Source: Paenibacillus albiflavus (lineage in GTDB: Bacteria; Bacillota; Bacilli; Paenibacillales; NBRC-103111). From it: 64,000 bases of DNA. The notes beneath the pieces were generated by a model, which was not told where the DNA came from, did not search any database, and saw only the letters and a list, made by a program, of their open reading frames with translations. Each line of letters opens with the position of its first letter. Position 1 is the first letter of the stretch. The position numbers and the translations under genes are program-made. Below are positions 9,401 through 18,131 of this stretch, one piece after another. The stretch is taken from positions 1-64,000 of the forward strand of contig NZ_SKFG01000011.1 of NCBI RefSeq assembly GCF_004344915.1, written 5' to 3'.

Positions 9401-9831
9401 GCTCGTTCCAAGACGAAGAGAAGCTGATTGATCAGTTCCTAGAAGCGATGTATACCGACACGATTACCAAAAAAGGGGCTTTGATCGTCTACGACCATGA
9501 TGCAGAGGAAGATGCATGGGCACCGCTTGTTAACTTGATTCAAGTGAACAAATATGTGGACTATGAAGTATTCAAGATCATGCGCAAATTCGATGAGAAG
9601 CAGATGGGACTTATCGGACGCAAATCTTCCAAGCGTGCAACACAGGTCGCTTCTTCGACAGACATTTCGAGACTGCTGTCCAAGCTGCATGAAATGTTGG
9701 ATAAATTCCAAGAAGCGAAGAGCAGCTTAGATTACACACGCAATGAGCTTGTGAACGGGGAAGAAATGTACACGTTCTATAATCAAGTCATGAGCAAGAC
9801 CAATGATATGATCCGCACTTTAAAATATTAA
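6439..9831 (+). CDS. Giant tubulin-like (Tubulin_2-type) NTP-binding protein, 1130 aa
   Basis: The N-terminal third resembles the tubulin/FtsZ superfamily: a glycine-rich first loop GLGGTG at residues 38-43, the strand FIAFETNEHD at about 75-84, and the nucleotide-binding signature loop GGTGSG at 189-194 within LTGLSGGTGSGCF. These match the tubulin-like family known as Tubulin_2; FtsZ itself is about 380 residues, so roughly 700 residues are additional, mostly helical with charged heptads (about 455-620 and 940-1130). It should bind GTP in the cytoplasm and may polymerise, but polymerisation is inference. ATG follows TAGGAGGC; the 3' neighbour begins after 30 nt. It is the largest gene of the operon. 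Confidence 0.8.
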   Translation: MKATVREHIQQLDVSLGGGIVSDKIRVDTIDNPMLVIGLGGTGIDALLRLKYQINRRFKLPEDPISKKKKDKPDNVEFIAFETNEHDRNKKYKGIGLDPLTEFVLLSNAEIGGLLQNRSILEPYITDWLSNELIITDGISGASGVRQAGRLLLFTKIIQVVQAIEKKIAMLSVGTNKKLMVFLLTGLSGGTGSGCFLDISYIVRGLMEREHGVSGVDKVSLLGYLFTPDVNLSNKSLSDHSKEYIKKNGYAALKELDYWMNVDERGERFQQRYGNILTVNSPMPPFNLAHLISATNLEGKLLENAYDYCMNVTAENITNFMASEEKNSGEEFAIHDYISNIRTNINQMPKAYAANYQYNILGASSAVLPIEEMTTYLAYRVFKKMERMFQSAPTQEDTEKLARKLAIDLDSIHRTFEQRVPEPIPGYQHSERLSYNNVIKQQVVHLDTELEQNFLSRAREEYIKTRKQLPAQKIEELADQIERVFLHPEQGPFFASRIIYSDKGYCILNLISSYIATLRENLARIPHDIEIVREQATMKMADARSAFISKDKKKDAYIEAKIEEYLMLGDMERMEQMIDFYEDLHKLINDHNTRIYQVFTELLGALNQIFEKNGDILINGEEEVDHKGNRTYFWNVVSVPDMVKTIGHMMDDRNVDDLIRDFTSELLEHSGKWIKEQEVDVIGSISEFLSDQFGDIITKSMEDFLVMKYGNEDAIDKIVERKISSRLDEEAIPVFHLNNSLGNHHFPSWGFVSVPVQAPNIFKGIKSYQETSIAKSRYTIKESKVKNRIFWLNTKNGIPLFLYTPLKVYEESYERTILEQEGVGRHLVQTDKINWTNLPSPIPEKSWGSTYMNRRVQTFNAEVRALFDKAVNFKSIAMKSSDVGTSSRYEIVFTKELSMNELLSKYNMQLGESRPNFGEVKRCVNDLAGMLQNGLERIFTKDIFGSVDEDMAKENLIRSPELLRALKEEVRKYESIVEKKTELERVLSSFQDEEKLIDQFLEAMYTDTITKKGALIVYDHDAEEDAWAPLVNLIQVNKYVDYEVFKIMRKFDEKQMGLIGRKSSKRATQVASSTDISRLLSKLHEMLDKFQEAKSSLDYTRNELVNGEEMYTFYNQVMSKTNDMIRTLKY

Positions 9832-9861
9832 ACTTATGACGTAGGGAAAGGGTGATGACGA

Positions 9862-12201
9862 TTGAAAGGACGGATGCTCGAATTTGTGAGGCAATTTGCT
9901 GCTGAGCAGGAGAAGCGAAGTCATGAGGGTGATGAACAGCGTAATATTCATAATCCGCTCGTGTTTCTATTCGTCGGTGATAAATCCCTTGAAGCCTTGC
10001 GATGCATTCATGAATTAGTCGATGCAAATTGGAATAATGCTTCAGGCATTTTATATTTTCATATCGGTGCCACGGAAAGCAGCAGCGCTGCGAACACTTA
10101 TTATTATCAGATGGCTGGCTCGTGCGAGGACCGAAAGGTGCTGCGCACGAGTCTGCATCAGCATTTGTACCAAGATGAACAGAAGTTGACCCAGCTGAAC
10201 CATCTCATCAGACAAATGAGCTATCGCATTTCGGAGCTCGGCGGTCAGTATGATTCTTTCCAACGGTTGAACATAGCGGTTGTTACGCATGTCACGGACC
10301 CATGCAATGTCGTTCTGCCTGAGATCACGCTCTTAATGAAATCGATTCTGAGTGAATCATTCAAATTTATTCAAGTCGATCTATATGGACTGGTGCAGGA
10401 GAAGCATGAAGGCGAACAGTTCGCACTGCCGATCTCTTATGGCATCAGCTTCCTGAAAGAGTTGGATCACTACCAAGCGAAAGATTACAAGTTCCGTGCG
10501 ATGCTGCAAGTAACAGAGGATCAGATTAAATTCCCTGTCGAGCATCCGCCGTCACCGTTATTTGATCTTGTGTATCTCCTCAGTGACAAGAATGAAGCAG
10601 GTATCGTGCCTGAGAATAGTATGATGGTTAATTACGAGATGATCTGTAGATTGAATTTGCTTAAGAATGGCAGAATCATTGAAGGGATCGACCATCGATA
10701 TGAAACGTATAACAATACACAGTTTAAACAAAATATCGGCTCAGCAAGCGGAGGAGATTCCGTCTATGCTTCAGCTGGTTTTGCGAAACTTAAGCGTCCG
10801 AGCAGTGCGATTGCAGCTACGGTCGTTCAGCAGTTTTTTGGCAAAGTGATTAAACAAATGAAGGAGCATGGCGACATTCAGAAGCGGGAAATGGCTCAAT
10901 TGCTCATGCTTGACCCTCCTTCTATTGAACGTAAAGTTCACGCATTAGTACCTGATATCGGCAGGCTTGAGGAAATGAATAGCTTAATGTATCGCATGCT
11001 GTCTGTGGATGATCTGCAGCACGATACACTAAGGCAAGCAGAAGAAGCGCTGTACGGCAAAACCTGTCAGGATTTCTTCTCTTCCTACTTCAAAGAACCT
11101 GCTGGGATTGCACTTACCGTGATGAATCCGTATGCAGAGCTCGAGCAGACGATTGATGACAACGTGATTCAGCATGCAAGATATGGCCTATACTGTGCTC
11201 ACATGTGGACGATGGATGATTCCGTCATGATGAATGAACTGCGGACGATGATCAAGGATACGGCTAGGGATTTGGAGCAGGCTCGCGATGAACTAGCGGA
11301 TGCTTATCAGGAGACAGTTGGAGGTCAGGTATTCCCTCGGATGCCTTTGTTTAAAAAAGGAAACACGAAGCGGTTTATACGCCACTTTTTCAATAAAATT
11401 TATGGTACGCAGTATTCGGTGCTGCAGCTCGAAGTGAAGCTGAAACTGCTTGAAGCCTATGAACGGGCGCTTGAAAAGCTGCATGGCATGTATAATGGCC
11501 AAATCGGCCAACTGGATGAGATCGGCAAATGCCTGAAGGAAGTTTCCAGACAGCGTATATCGGAAGCTAGCGATCATCTTGGACGGAACATTCCGGAATA
11601 TTATGAGACTGTTGTGGACCAGATTGCGAAGGATTTGGAGCAGAAATATGGTCCGCAGTTTTATTTTGAAGATCGATTCATGGGGAATATAGCTGAACAA
11701 TTGGATGGACAATCGGATCGTTTATTGGAGCGATTACTTGATGTATGCAAGCGGGAAGTATTCCCGTCACCACGACTTCAGTTATCGTTCGAGGATGAGC
11801 TGCTTGCACGGGCCAATGTAGCCGTCAGCTTCGATCATCGTGAAGTGCTGTCCAAAGAAATGCTGTTCCGAGATTTATACGTTACGCTTGAACAGGACTC
11901 GATGGTTCATATGGACGTGTATAATTACACGCATAAGCATCGCCATGAGGAAAAGTATTTCTTAGGCGATAGCCATAGTGAGTTTATCCAATATGCCTTT
12001 GCAGTAGATAGCGGCAATAGAAGATATAAGCTTGGATGCGTACATGAGAATAAGAGCAGCGGGCTCGAGAAGCTGAACCTAATGGGTGGCTTCCATATTA
12101 CAGACATGATGTTCTATCGTAATGGGCTCAAGTATTATGAAAAGTACCAAGACAATGGCTATAAGTTCCATCCTGAAGAAGAAAGTATAAAGAAGGTTTG
12201 A
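9862..12201 (+). CDS. Conserved-context protein of unknown function, 779 aa
   Basis: I do not recognise a catalytic domain. The N-terminal part alternates strands and helices (PLVFLFVGDKSLEALRCI, then FIQVDLYGLV), resembling a Rossmann-like or degenerate NTPase fold, but no Walker A or GGTG loop is present. The middle and C-terminal parts are helical, with coiled-coil-like segments around residues 465-490 and 540-620. No signal peptide or membrane helix is evident, so it is probably cytoplasmic. The TTG start at 9862 is supported by AAAGGGTGATG just upstream. It lies between the tubulin-like gene and the second VWA gene, which makes an adaptor for the tubulin-like protein a reasonable guess but no more. 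Confidence 0.65.
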   Translation: MKGRMLEFVRQFAAEQEKRSHEGDEQRNIHNPLVFLFVGDKSLEALRCIHELVDANWNNASGILYFHIGATESSSAANTYYYQMAGSCEDRKVLRTSLHQHLYQDEQKLTQLNHLIRQMSYRISELGGQYDSFQRLNIAVVTHVTDPCNVVLPEITLLMKSILSESFKFIQVDLYGLVQEKHEGEQFALPISYGISFLKELDHYQAKDYKFRAMLQVTEDQIKFPVEHPPSPLFDLVYLLSDKNEAGIVPENSMMVNYEMICRLNLLKNGRIIEGIDHRYETYNNTQFKQNIGSASGGDSVYASAGFAKLKRPSSAIAATVVQQFFGKVIKQMKEHGDIQKREMAQLLMLDPPSIERKVHALVPDIGRLEEMNSLMYRMLSVDDLQHDTLRQAEEALYGKTCQDFFSSYFKEPAGIALTVMNPYAELEQTIDDNVIQHARYGLYCAHMWTMDDSVMMNELRTMIKDTARDLEQARDELADAYQETVGGQVFPRMPLFKKGNTKRFIRHFFNKIYGTQYSVLQLEVKLKLLEAYERALEKLHGMYNGQIGQLDEIGKCLKEVSRQRISEASDHLGRNIPEYYETVVDQIAKDLEQKYGPQFYFEDRFMGNIAEQLDGQSDRLLERLLDVCKREVFPSPRLQLSFEDELLARANVAVSFDHREVLSKEMLFRDLYVTLEQDSMVHMDVYNYTHKHRHEEKYFLGDSHSEFIQYAFAVDSGNRRYKLGCVHENKSSGLEKLNLMGGFHITDMMFYRNGLKYYEKYQDNGYKFHPEEESIKKV

Positions 12202-12243
12202 CAAGTCAGCTCATAGATAGCTGTAGAGGGGAGTGCCCATATA

Positions 12244-13512
12244 ATGGGGGAGAGAAAAATTAGTGGTTTGATGGTGCTTTTAAGTGTGCTGGGTGGCGTA
12301 GTGGGATTCGTCATTGGTGAGCTGCTCTTATCACAGCTAGAAGGCAATATATCGCCAATTCTGCTAATTGCGTTATATTATGGACAGTTCGCTTTAGTAG
12401 TTGGCTTCTTTATTTTCTTAGCTGAGCTTATTTCGCCAGATCTTAACGGAATTGGATGGCGTACAAGATATACGCGCCAAGGATGGCTATGGCTCGTTCC
12501 TGCCACTTTCGTTATGCTATTCGCAGCAGGAGCACTGTTTCAATTCGTATACGGCCTTGATTTAAATAAGCAAGGGCGTGCGCGGAATCTGATCATGGTT
12601 ATGGACGTATCAGGAAGCATGAATGAAACAGATCCGAAGCGTGAAAGCATCCAGGCTGCGAAGGATTTAATACAGCGGATGGATAAGGATATGAAGGTAG
12701 CGGTTATCACGTTTAACCATCAAACGAATATTTTGCAGCCGCTCGTACCGTTAAATAATCAAGCTGCCAAAGATAGTGTTATCGCTGCGCTTGATGGCTT
12801 TGGTGATTTTGACGGTCAGACGGATATTGGACTAGCGCTGAACCAAGCGGTGGAGCAGATCGGTCTTGAAACGGATGCGGATCGCAAGAGTGTTGTTATT
12901 CTTGTATCTGATGGGTATAGCGAGGTGAACCTGCCTGCAACACTATCACCTTTTCTAAAGGATCGAATCGCTATTCATACCATTGGGATGAACAGTACAC
13001 AAGGTTCTGCCTTATTGGAAGAAATCTCGAAGCAAACAGGCGGAAGCTTCTATGAGGTGGATAAAGCACAGCTTCTATCAGGAGTGTATGATCAAATCTA
13101 TAAAGAGCAGCAGCAGCGTCATCTTGTCGGTGAACGTCCAGGTGAAGAGCAAGCAAGTGCAGCCTATGCCGCTTTACGAATTGTGCTTATTGCGATCATC
13201 GGATCGCTTCTCGGATTATCGCTAGGCATTATTTTTGATAATCGACATTTGGCGTTTAGCTTCGGAATCGGCGGTTTAATTGCAGGACTTCTTGCAGGAT
13301 TGATTCTGGAGTTCGGATTAAGAAGCAGTATACTTCCTAACTGGAGTGATCGATTGTTAGCGGATCTCGCGCTAGCGGTGCTCTTGTCTATATCTTCATT
13401 GATCATTCCGATTAAAGGCAAGTATGTACTGAATGAGTCAGCTAGAAATCTTAGCGGTAGAGCATTACATGCGGATCCATATAGGCCAAAATCAAGTAAA
13501 GGATTCCGATAA
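12244..13512 (+). CDS. Integral membrane VWA-domain protein, 422 aa
   Basis: Three N-terminal membrane helices (about residues 8-28, 38-62 and 78-100) are followed by a VWA domain at about 115-285 with an intact MIDAS: DVSGS, the Thr of GQTDIG, and the Asp of LVSDGYS. Three more hydrophobic segments lie at about 305-330, 335-360 and 372-392. The architecture recalls VWA proteins of the BatA/YegL kind, but the exact subfamily is not clear. With an odd number of helices before it, the VWA domain is likely outside if the N-terminus is inside. Ribosome site GGGGAG lies upstream of ATG. The stop codon directly abuts the ATG of the next gene, so expression is coupled. Confidence 0.8.
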   Translation: MGERKISGLMVLLSVLGGVVGFVIGELLLSQLEGNISPILLIALYYGQFALVVGFFIFLAELISPDLNGIGWRTRYTRQGWLWLVPATFVMLFAAGALFQFVYGLDLNKQGRARNLIMVMDVSGSMNETDPKRESIQAAKDLIQRMDKDMKVAVITFNHQTNILQPLVPLNNQAAKDSVIAALDGFGDFDGQTDIGLALNQAVEQIGLETDADRKSVVILVSDGYSEVNLPATLSPFLKDRIAIHTIGMNSTQGSALLEEISKQTGGSFYEVDKAQLLSGVYDQIYKEQQQRHLVGERPGEEQASAAYAALRIVLIAIIGSLLGLSLGIIFDNRHLAFSFGIGGLIAGLLAGLILEFGLRSSILPNWSDRLLADLALAVLLSISSLIIPIKGKYVLNESARNLSGRALHADPYRPKSSKGFR

Positions 13513-14166
13513 ATGAGAAACGTATCCATAGATTGGATTGAAGAAGCTGCTGTCGAGTCACATATTTCGGGAATAGCTTACACTTTGCAGGATGGTGAAT
13601 GCACGTTAACTTGGCAGTGGCCTGAGAACGTGCATGCAGTCTATATCTATAGCTATTCTGTTGATCATGAGCAAAGCATTGAGGAGCGTCCTGCCAAATC
13701 AATGAAGCTCTATACTCGCGAAGAGTATAAGTCTGCCAAAGGTTATTGCGAGCGGCTTGAGACGATAGAACGGCACGGGTATATCGTCTATCCCTGTGTA
13801 CGACAGGATGGGAAGCTCGTAGCGATTAAGCAGGAAGACGAGGATAATCGCATTCAGTTTAGTGCAGGCAAGGCGATTATCAAGTATGGCATTCATTATC
13901 GCAAAAGTCTCTTCAGCAAGCGTCAATCGGTGCGGATCCAGATTACAAGTGAAGTGCATGTTAAGAAAGAAGTGTTATGCTTTGTCAAAAAGGAAGGCAG
14001 CCTTCCTCTGCATAAAGATGATGGAATCGTTTATCCGTTCGTCCATGATTTTGAACCGGGACGCAATGAGATGTCCGAGATTGAAATACAGAAGAACGAA
14101 TACATTAAATTATTTTTTACGGATGGTAAAAAATACGGCCAGATCTATGAGCTAATGCCAGAATGA
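13513..14166 (+). CDS. Beta-rich protein of unknown function, 217 aa
   Basis: No known family recognised. The sequence is rich in beta strands and aromatic residues (ECTLTWQWPENVHAVYIYSY near the start, EYIKLFFTDGKKYGQIYEL at the end), suggesting two Ig-like or fibronectin-like beta sandwiches. There is no signal peptide, so it should be cytoplasmic. It begins immediately after the TAA of the membrane VWA gene and ends 15 nt before the GTPase gene, so it is a constant member of this operon in this genome. The fold suggests binding rather than catalysis. Confidence 0.65.
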   Translation: MRNVSIDWIEEAAVESHISGIAYTLQDGECTLTWQWPENVHAVYIYSYSVDHEQSIEERPAKSMKLYTREEYKSAKGYCERLETIERHGYIVYPCVRQDGKLVAIKQEDEDNRIQFSAGKAIIKYGIHYRKSLFSKRQSVRIQITSEVHVKKEVLCFVKKEGSLPLHKDDGIVYPFVHDFEPGRNEMSEIEIQKNEYIKLFFTDGKKYGQIYELMPE

Positions 14167-14181
14167 TAAGGAGGATGCGAT

Positions 14182-15450
14182 ATGTTTGGCTTTTTAAAAA
14201 CGATTTTCGATAAAAAACCACCTGTTAAAGAACGGCCGCCCTTCTACCCGATTGTATGTCCTTATTGCTTTAGCAAATTCAATCCGGATGAAGTTGTTTT
14301 TCGTGCAACGCACGCGAGCGAAGTGGATGAGGACTACATGCTTCAGGATGATGAAATTCTCAATCGCTATCGGGAGAAATTCGGCTTAGCTCCATTAGAT
14401 GATATGGAAGCCGTTATTCACCCTGATCATATTCCACAAGACAATCGTCTTTACTCTGATCATGTGCTTGTCGGTGTGATTGATGGCTATGGTTTTGAGA
14501 CGAAGAAACGGTTATGTCCTGGTTGCCATAATGAATTGCCGCTTACTTCTGGCAAGTTCCCAAGCAATATTATCTCAATTGTCGGCGCATCCCAAGTGGG
14601 TAAATCCGTGTATATGACCTCGCTTATCCATACGTTGCAGAATTCGACGGCGTCGAATTTTGATGCAGCGTGTATGCCGCTTAATGCAGATATTAGCCGC
14701 AAGTTCCGATATAATTATGAGGAGCCGATTTTTGAGCGGGGGCGGATGCTGGATAGCACACAGAAGGAACAGCGCCAGGAGCCTTTCATTTTCCAATTCG
14801 TGTTCAAGGATCAGTCGCAAGCACCGCTGACGCTCGTGTTCTTCGATGTGGCGGGTGAAGGCGTTGTGGAGCGGGAATACCTCGACTTATATGCTTCGCA
14901 TATTAAGAACTCGTCGGGGATTCTTTTCTTAGTCGATCCCCTGCAAATTCGGACGATTCGCGAGAAGCTGCAAATTAATATCGGCGACCGCCAAGGGGAA
15001 TTCACAGATCGCTATGATGAACCGAGAGATGTCGTGATTACGATGTTCGAGAGCTTCATCGGTCATCAGCAGAATAGCAAGACGGACATTCCGACAGCTA
15101 TCGTTCTGACAAAGAGCGACATGCTGGAATATCTCAAAGAAGATGATGGCAACGGCTATATTAAATCCAATAGCAATGTTTTCCGTAATTTCGTACATAG
15201 GCAATATATGAATACGGATGAGATCGAAAATATCAATGGGGAAATTCGCAGGTTCATCGAGCGGGTCGATCGACCATTCAAGGATGCGGTTGATGTTTAC
15301 TTTATGAATACAGCGTATTTTGCCGTATCTTCGCTTGGCAGCAATCCAGTGAATCAACAAATTACGGGTGTTGTTAATCCGATTCGGGTTGATGAACCGT
15401 TTATCTGGTTATTGAACCAGCTGGATTATATCGAAGGGAGAGATGAGTAA
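14182..15450 (+). CDS. Zinc-ribbon P-loop GTPase of the GAP1-associated type, 422 aa
   Basis: The N-terminus has CxxC pairs at residues 26-29 and 112-115, likely one zinc ribbon with a large insert. A TRAFAC-like GTPase domain follows: Walker A GASQVGKS at 135-142, Walker B/G3 DVAGEG at 222-227, and a G4-like TKSD at 310-313, giving guanine specificity. No membrane segment is seen. The arrangement resembles the GTPases described as partners of GAP1 proteins (double-GTPase families), though only one GTPase domain is visible here. Start ATG follows AAGGAGGATGCG, a strong site. The stop codon abuts the GTG start of the GAP1-like gene, which strongly supports that the two products act together. 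Confidence 0.8.
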   Translation: MFGFLKTIFDKKPPVKERPPFYPIVCPYCFSKFNPDEVVFRATHASEVDEDYMLQDDEILNRYREKFGLAPLDDMEAVIHPDHIPQDNRLYSDHVLVGVIDGYGFETKKRLCPGCHNELPLTSGKFPSNIISIVGASQVGKSVYMTSLIHTLQNSTASNFDAACMPLNADISRKFRYNYEEPIFERGRMLDSTQKEQRQEPFIFQFVFKDQSQAPLTLVFFDVAGEGVVEREYLDLYASHIKNSSGILFLVDPLQIRTIREKLQINIGDRQGEFTDRYDEPRDVVITMFESFIGHQQNSKTDIPTAIVLTKSDMLEYLKEDDGNGYIKSNSNVFRNFVHRQYMNTDEIENINGEIRRFIERVDRPFKDAVDVYFMNTAYFAVSSLGSNPVNQQITGVVNPIRVDEPFIWLLNQLDYIEGRDE

Positions 15451-18054
15451 GTGGCGACCACAGGCCGAATATTTCAACAGATTTATACACGCGACCGAGA
15501 AGGAATATTTAGAACTAACGAGGGATTAGACACCGTTGCCAAATCGCCATCGCTCGATAATAGCTTTATTAAGAAGGTATTGCATCCTTTTTGCTTCTAT
15601 AATGCGCCGCATGAGCTGCGTGTCCGTGCAGAGCAGGATATTGCTCAGTATCCTAAAGCACTTACGATGTTCCCTGTAGAAACTGGGGAGCTGATTATTG
15701 GCCGCAGCTTATATGCAGGATCGGACTTTACGGGGCAGCGCAATACCTTTTTGACACATAATTTCGTTATTCCTCCAGAACTAAAAGATGATTTCGTTAA
15801 AAATCCGTCCAAAATTTTCCGCATACGCGGCTTTTTGGAACGTTATGATATTCAAGAAGGCAAGGAACTGCCAGAGCTGGCTGATCTGGATTATGAACAG
15901 ACGCTAGGTTATGATCCTGGTGCGTTGTTAGAGCAACTTGGCATCACGGAGACTATTTTCAAGCAGTTGCTTGCGTCGATGATGATGTCGATTTCTGGCA
16001 AGAAAAAAGTGTATGTCATTCTGAATGTCGATATTTCCGAAACCTCGGTTGCCGCTACTATGCTGCTCGAGCTTCTATTCCACTGTCTGCCGTATGAGTT
16101 GCGCAGAAATTGTGGATTCATGACTTATAATAATGAACCACAGGGTAAGAAATATATTAACGTCATGTTCGTGGAAAAAGGCAGTATCCGCGCGCTGGAC
16201 CGCAACATTGAGAAGGATTACCTGTTCGATTTACCGAATGATCGCATTGCCAATATAGATGCAGGTAGTAGTAACAGCGAGTACCTAGATTATGCGTGGA
16301 GATATCGCAATGAGCCTGAAATGCTGAATGCATTCTATGAATTTGCTGACGAAGCGCTGACTGGTGCAGATGAGAATGATCGTCTGGCCTTATCTACGTA
16401 CTATAAACTATTTGCGCTCTATCAAATTGAACAGGGCAATCAACAAGCATATGAGAGTAATAAAGAAGCGGTGCTAGAGTCGCTTAATAGTTTCTTGCAT
16501 GCCGAGCCAGAGAAGGTTCAACCGCGATTGAACAACATAATGCTGAAGCTCCTGGAGCAAGAATATCGGATGATTCGTACGGAATATACACCTCCGATAG
16601 GCGTTATTCAAAGTTCGATGCAGTATGGATTACATGCAAAGGAAGCTGTGAAGAAACAGTTGATCGAATTCTGGGTGCTAGCGATCTATAATGGCTGGCA
16701 GAAGCAGGATGCAGGCTACACGGCACAAATCTATGATCGACTGCTCGCTCAGGAGAATCTATTTGATGCTAGTATGGAGTTCCTGTACGGACAAGCTTAT
16801 TTTGAGCAGATGCTGCTAGATTACATAAATATACGCTTCACGAAGGTGAAGGATGCTGGGCGATTCGAGCAGGAGCTGCTATTCTGGGTGAAGCATCTTC
16901 CAGCAATGCTGAATTCGGTCATGTTCGAGGACGCTGCACTTCGCAGAATCGATGAGATGTTTACGAAGCAAGCGGCTTCTAGAGATAGTAGAGCTTTGTA
17001 TGATGTGATTACGAGGACTTTTGACAAGTATCCGAACTTAGGGATCGATTCATTGTGCGCGAATCTTGTTTCGAGACTGATTGTTCAAACGCTGAATGAG
17101 ATTGAACCAAATCCAACAAATGAAGAAGAATTGAAGGATTTGAAATTCTTATTTATTATTCCAAGAACAGAGTTGATGGCTGAGTTAACGACTCGCGGAA
17201 GAGGGAACTGGAAGATTCTGCATGTCGTAATTCAAGTTGTAACTCGGGAAGAAATTCAAGCATCAGAGCTCGTGAAGGAGTTTGAAGATTTAGCTCCTGC
17301 TGAACTGCGCAAGGCGCAAGAGCTCTTGCAGAAGATTTATAGAGGCCAAGTCCGTGAAGATATGTACGGCAAATTGATTTATGCCTTCTATGAAAGCAAT
17401 CATGAAAAATTTTCAAATGATTCCTATGACCAATTCCAATATGAGCTGCTGCTCGAGTATCTGTTTATTAACGCGGATGAAGAAGGGGTTTATGGCTTTT
17501 TGCTATGGTCCAGCACGCAGTCAGGATTTACAGTAGGTAGACAAGTACTGCCTGGTTATGAGAAAGCGATCAGCAACTATTTCCGTAAGCATGACGACAA
17601 AGCGTTCAAGAACCGCCAAACAGCTGCTGCCTTGATGGCCGTTCGCCATACAGGCATGCTGAAATTGTTCAAAGCGATCAAGCTTGATCAATCGAATCCA
17701 CTTGTACGTTTTATAGCTAAGAACAAGAAGCTGTTTCGGCTGACCTTGTTATTTGCAATCATTATCGCCTTGCTTGCCGTCGTAATCATTCTGGTCAGAA
17801 CGCTGATTCATGCTTTCTCTGGAGATGATACGCCACAAGACAATATCGTAACGCCACCACCAACTACGGTGGTATCACCGTTACCATCACCGGCGGTGTC
17901 GGAGATGCCTGATGTCTCACCTTCTCCGGATGGAGCGGGTACGACGGTTCCGCCAACATCGACGCCATCTCCATCTGGTGTACCTAGTCCAACGCCAAGT
18001 CCAAGTTCGAGTCCAAATGCAAGTCCAACGCCGAGTCCGGCGATAAAAAAGTAA
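15451..18054 (+). CDS. GTPase-associated protein 1-like membrane protein, 867 aa
   Basis: The first 150 residues match the GAP1 N-terminal type 2 pattern as I remember it: QQIYTRDREGIFRT, then KSPSLDNSFI, LHPFCFYNAP, and GRSLYAGSDFTGQRNTF. A long helical middle region follows (to about 750), then one membrane helix (about 765-790, LFRLTLLFAIIIALLAVVII) and an outer tail of about 70 residues made almost wholly of Pro, Ser and Thr. The bulk is therefore cytoplasmic and tethered at the C-terminus. GTG start right after the TAA of the GTPase gene. In the published comparative analyses GAP1 proteins accompany GTPases in predicted conflict or signalling systems; no biochemical role is shown by this sequence. 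Confidence 0.75.
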   Translation: MATTGRIFQQIYTRDREGIFRTNEGLDTVAKSPSLDNSFIKKVLHPFCFYNAPHELRVRAEQDIAQYPKALTMFPVETGELIIGRSLYAGSDFTGQRNTFLTHNFVIPPELKDDFVKNPSKIFRIRGFLERYDIQEGKELPELADLDYEQTLGYDPGALLEQLGITETIFKQLLASMMMSISGKKKVYVILNVDISETSVAATMLLELLFHCLPYELRRNCGFMTYNNEPQGKKYINVMFVEKGSIRALDRNIEKDYLFDLPNDRIANIDAGSSNSEYLDYAWRYRNEPEMLNAFYEFADEALTGADENDRLALSTYYKLFALYQIEQGNQQAYESNKEAVLESLNSFLHAEPEKVQPRLNNIMLKLLEQEYRMIRTEYTPPIGVIQSSMQYGLHAKEAVKKQLIEFWVLAIYNGWQKQDAGYTAQIYDRLLAQENLFDASMEFLYGQAYFEQMLLDYINIRFTKVKDAGRFEQELLFWVKHLPAMLNSVMFEDAALRRIDEMFTKQAASRDSRALYDVITRTFDKYPNLGIDSLCANLVSRLIVQTLNEIEPNPTNEEELKDLKFLFIIPRTELMAELTTRGRGNWKILHVVIQVVTREEIQASELVKEFEDLAPAELRKAQELLQKIYRGQVREDMYGKLIYAFYESNHEKFSNDSYDQFQYELLLEYLFINADEEGVYGFLLWSSTQSGFTVGRQVLPGYEKAISNYFRKHDDKAFKNRQTAAALMAVRHTGMLKLFKAIKLDQSNPLVRFIAKNKKLFRLTLLFAIIIALLAVVIILVRTLIHAFSGDDTPQDNIVTPPPTTVVSPLPSPAVSEMPDVSPSPDGAGTTVPPTSTPSPSGVPSPTPSPSSSPNASPTPSPAIKK

Positions 18055-18131
18055 GTCCTTAGTCTTATCGGTACTTTGCTGATTGGCAGGGCGCATAAAC
18101 ATTGGTAAAGCACATATACCGGTATGCACAG

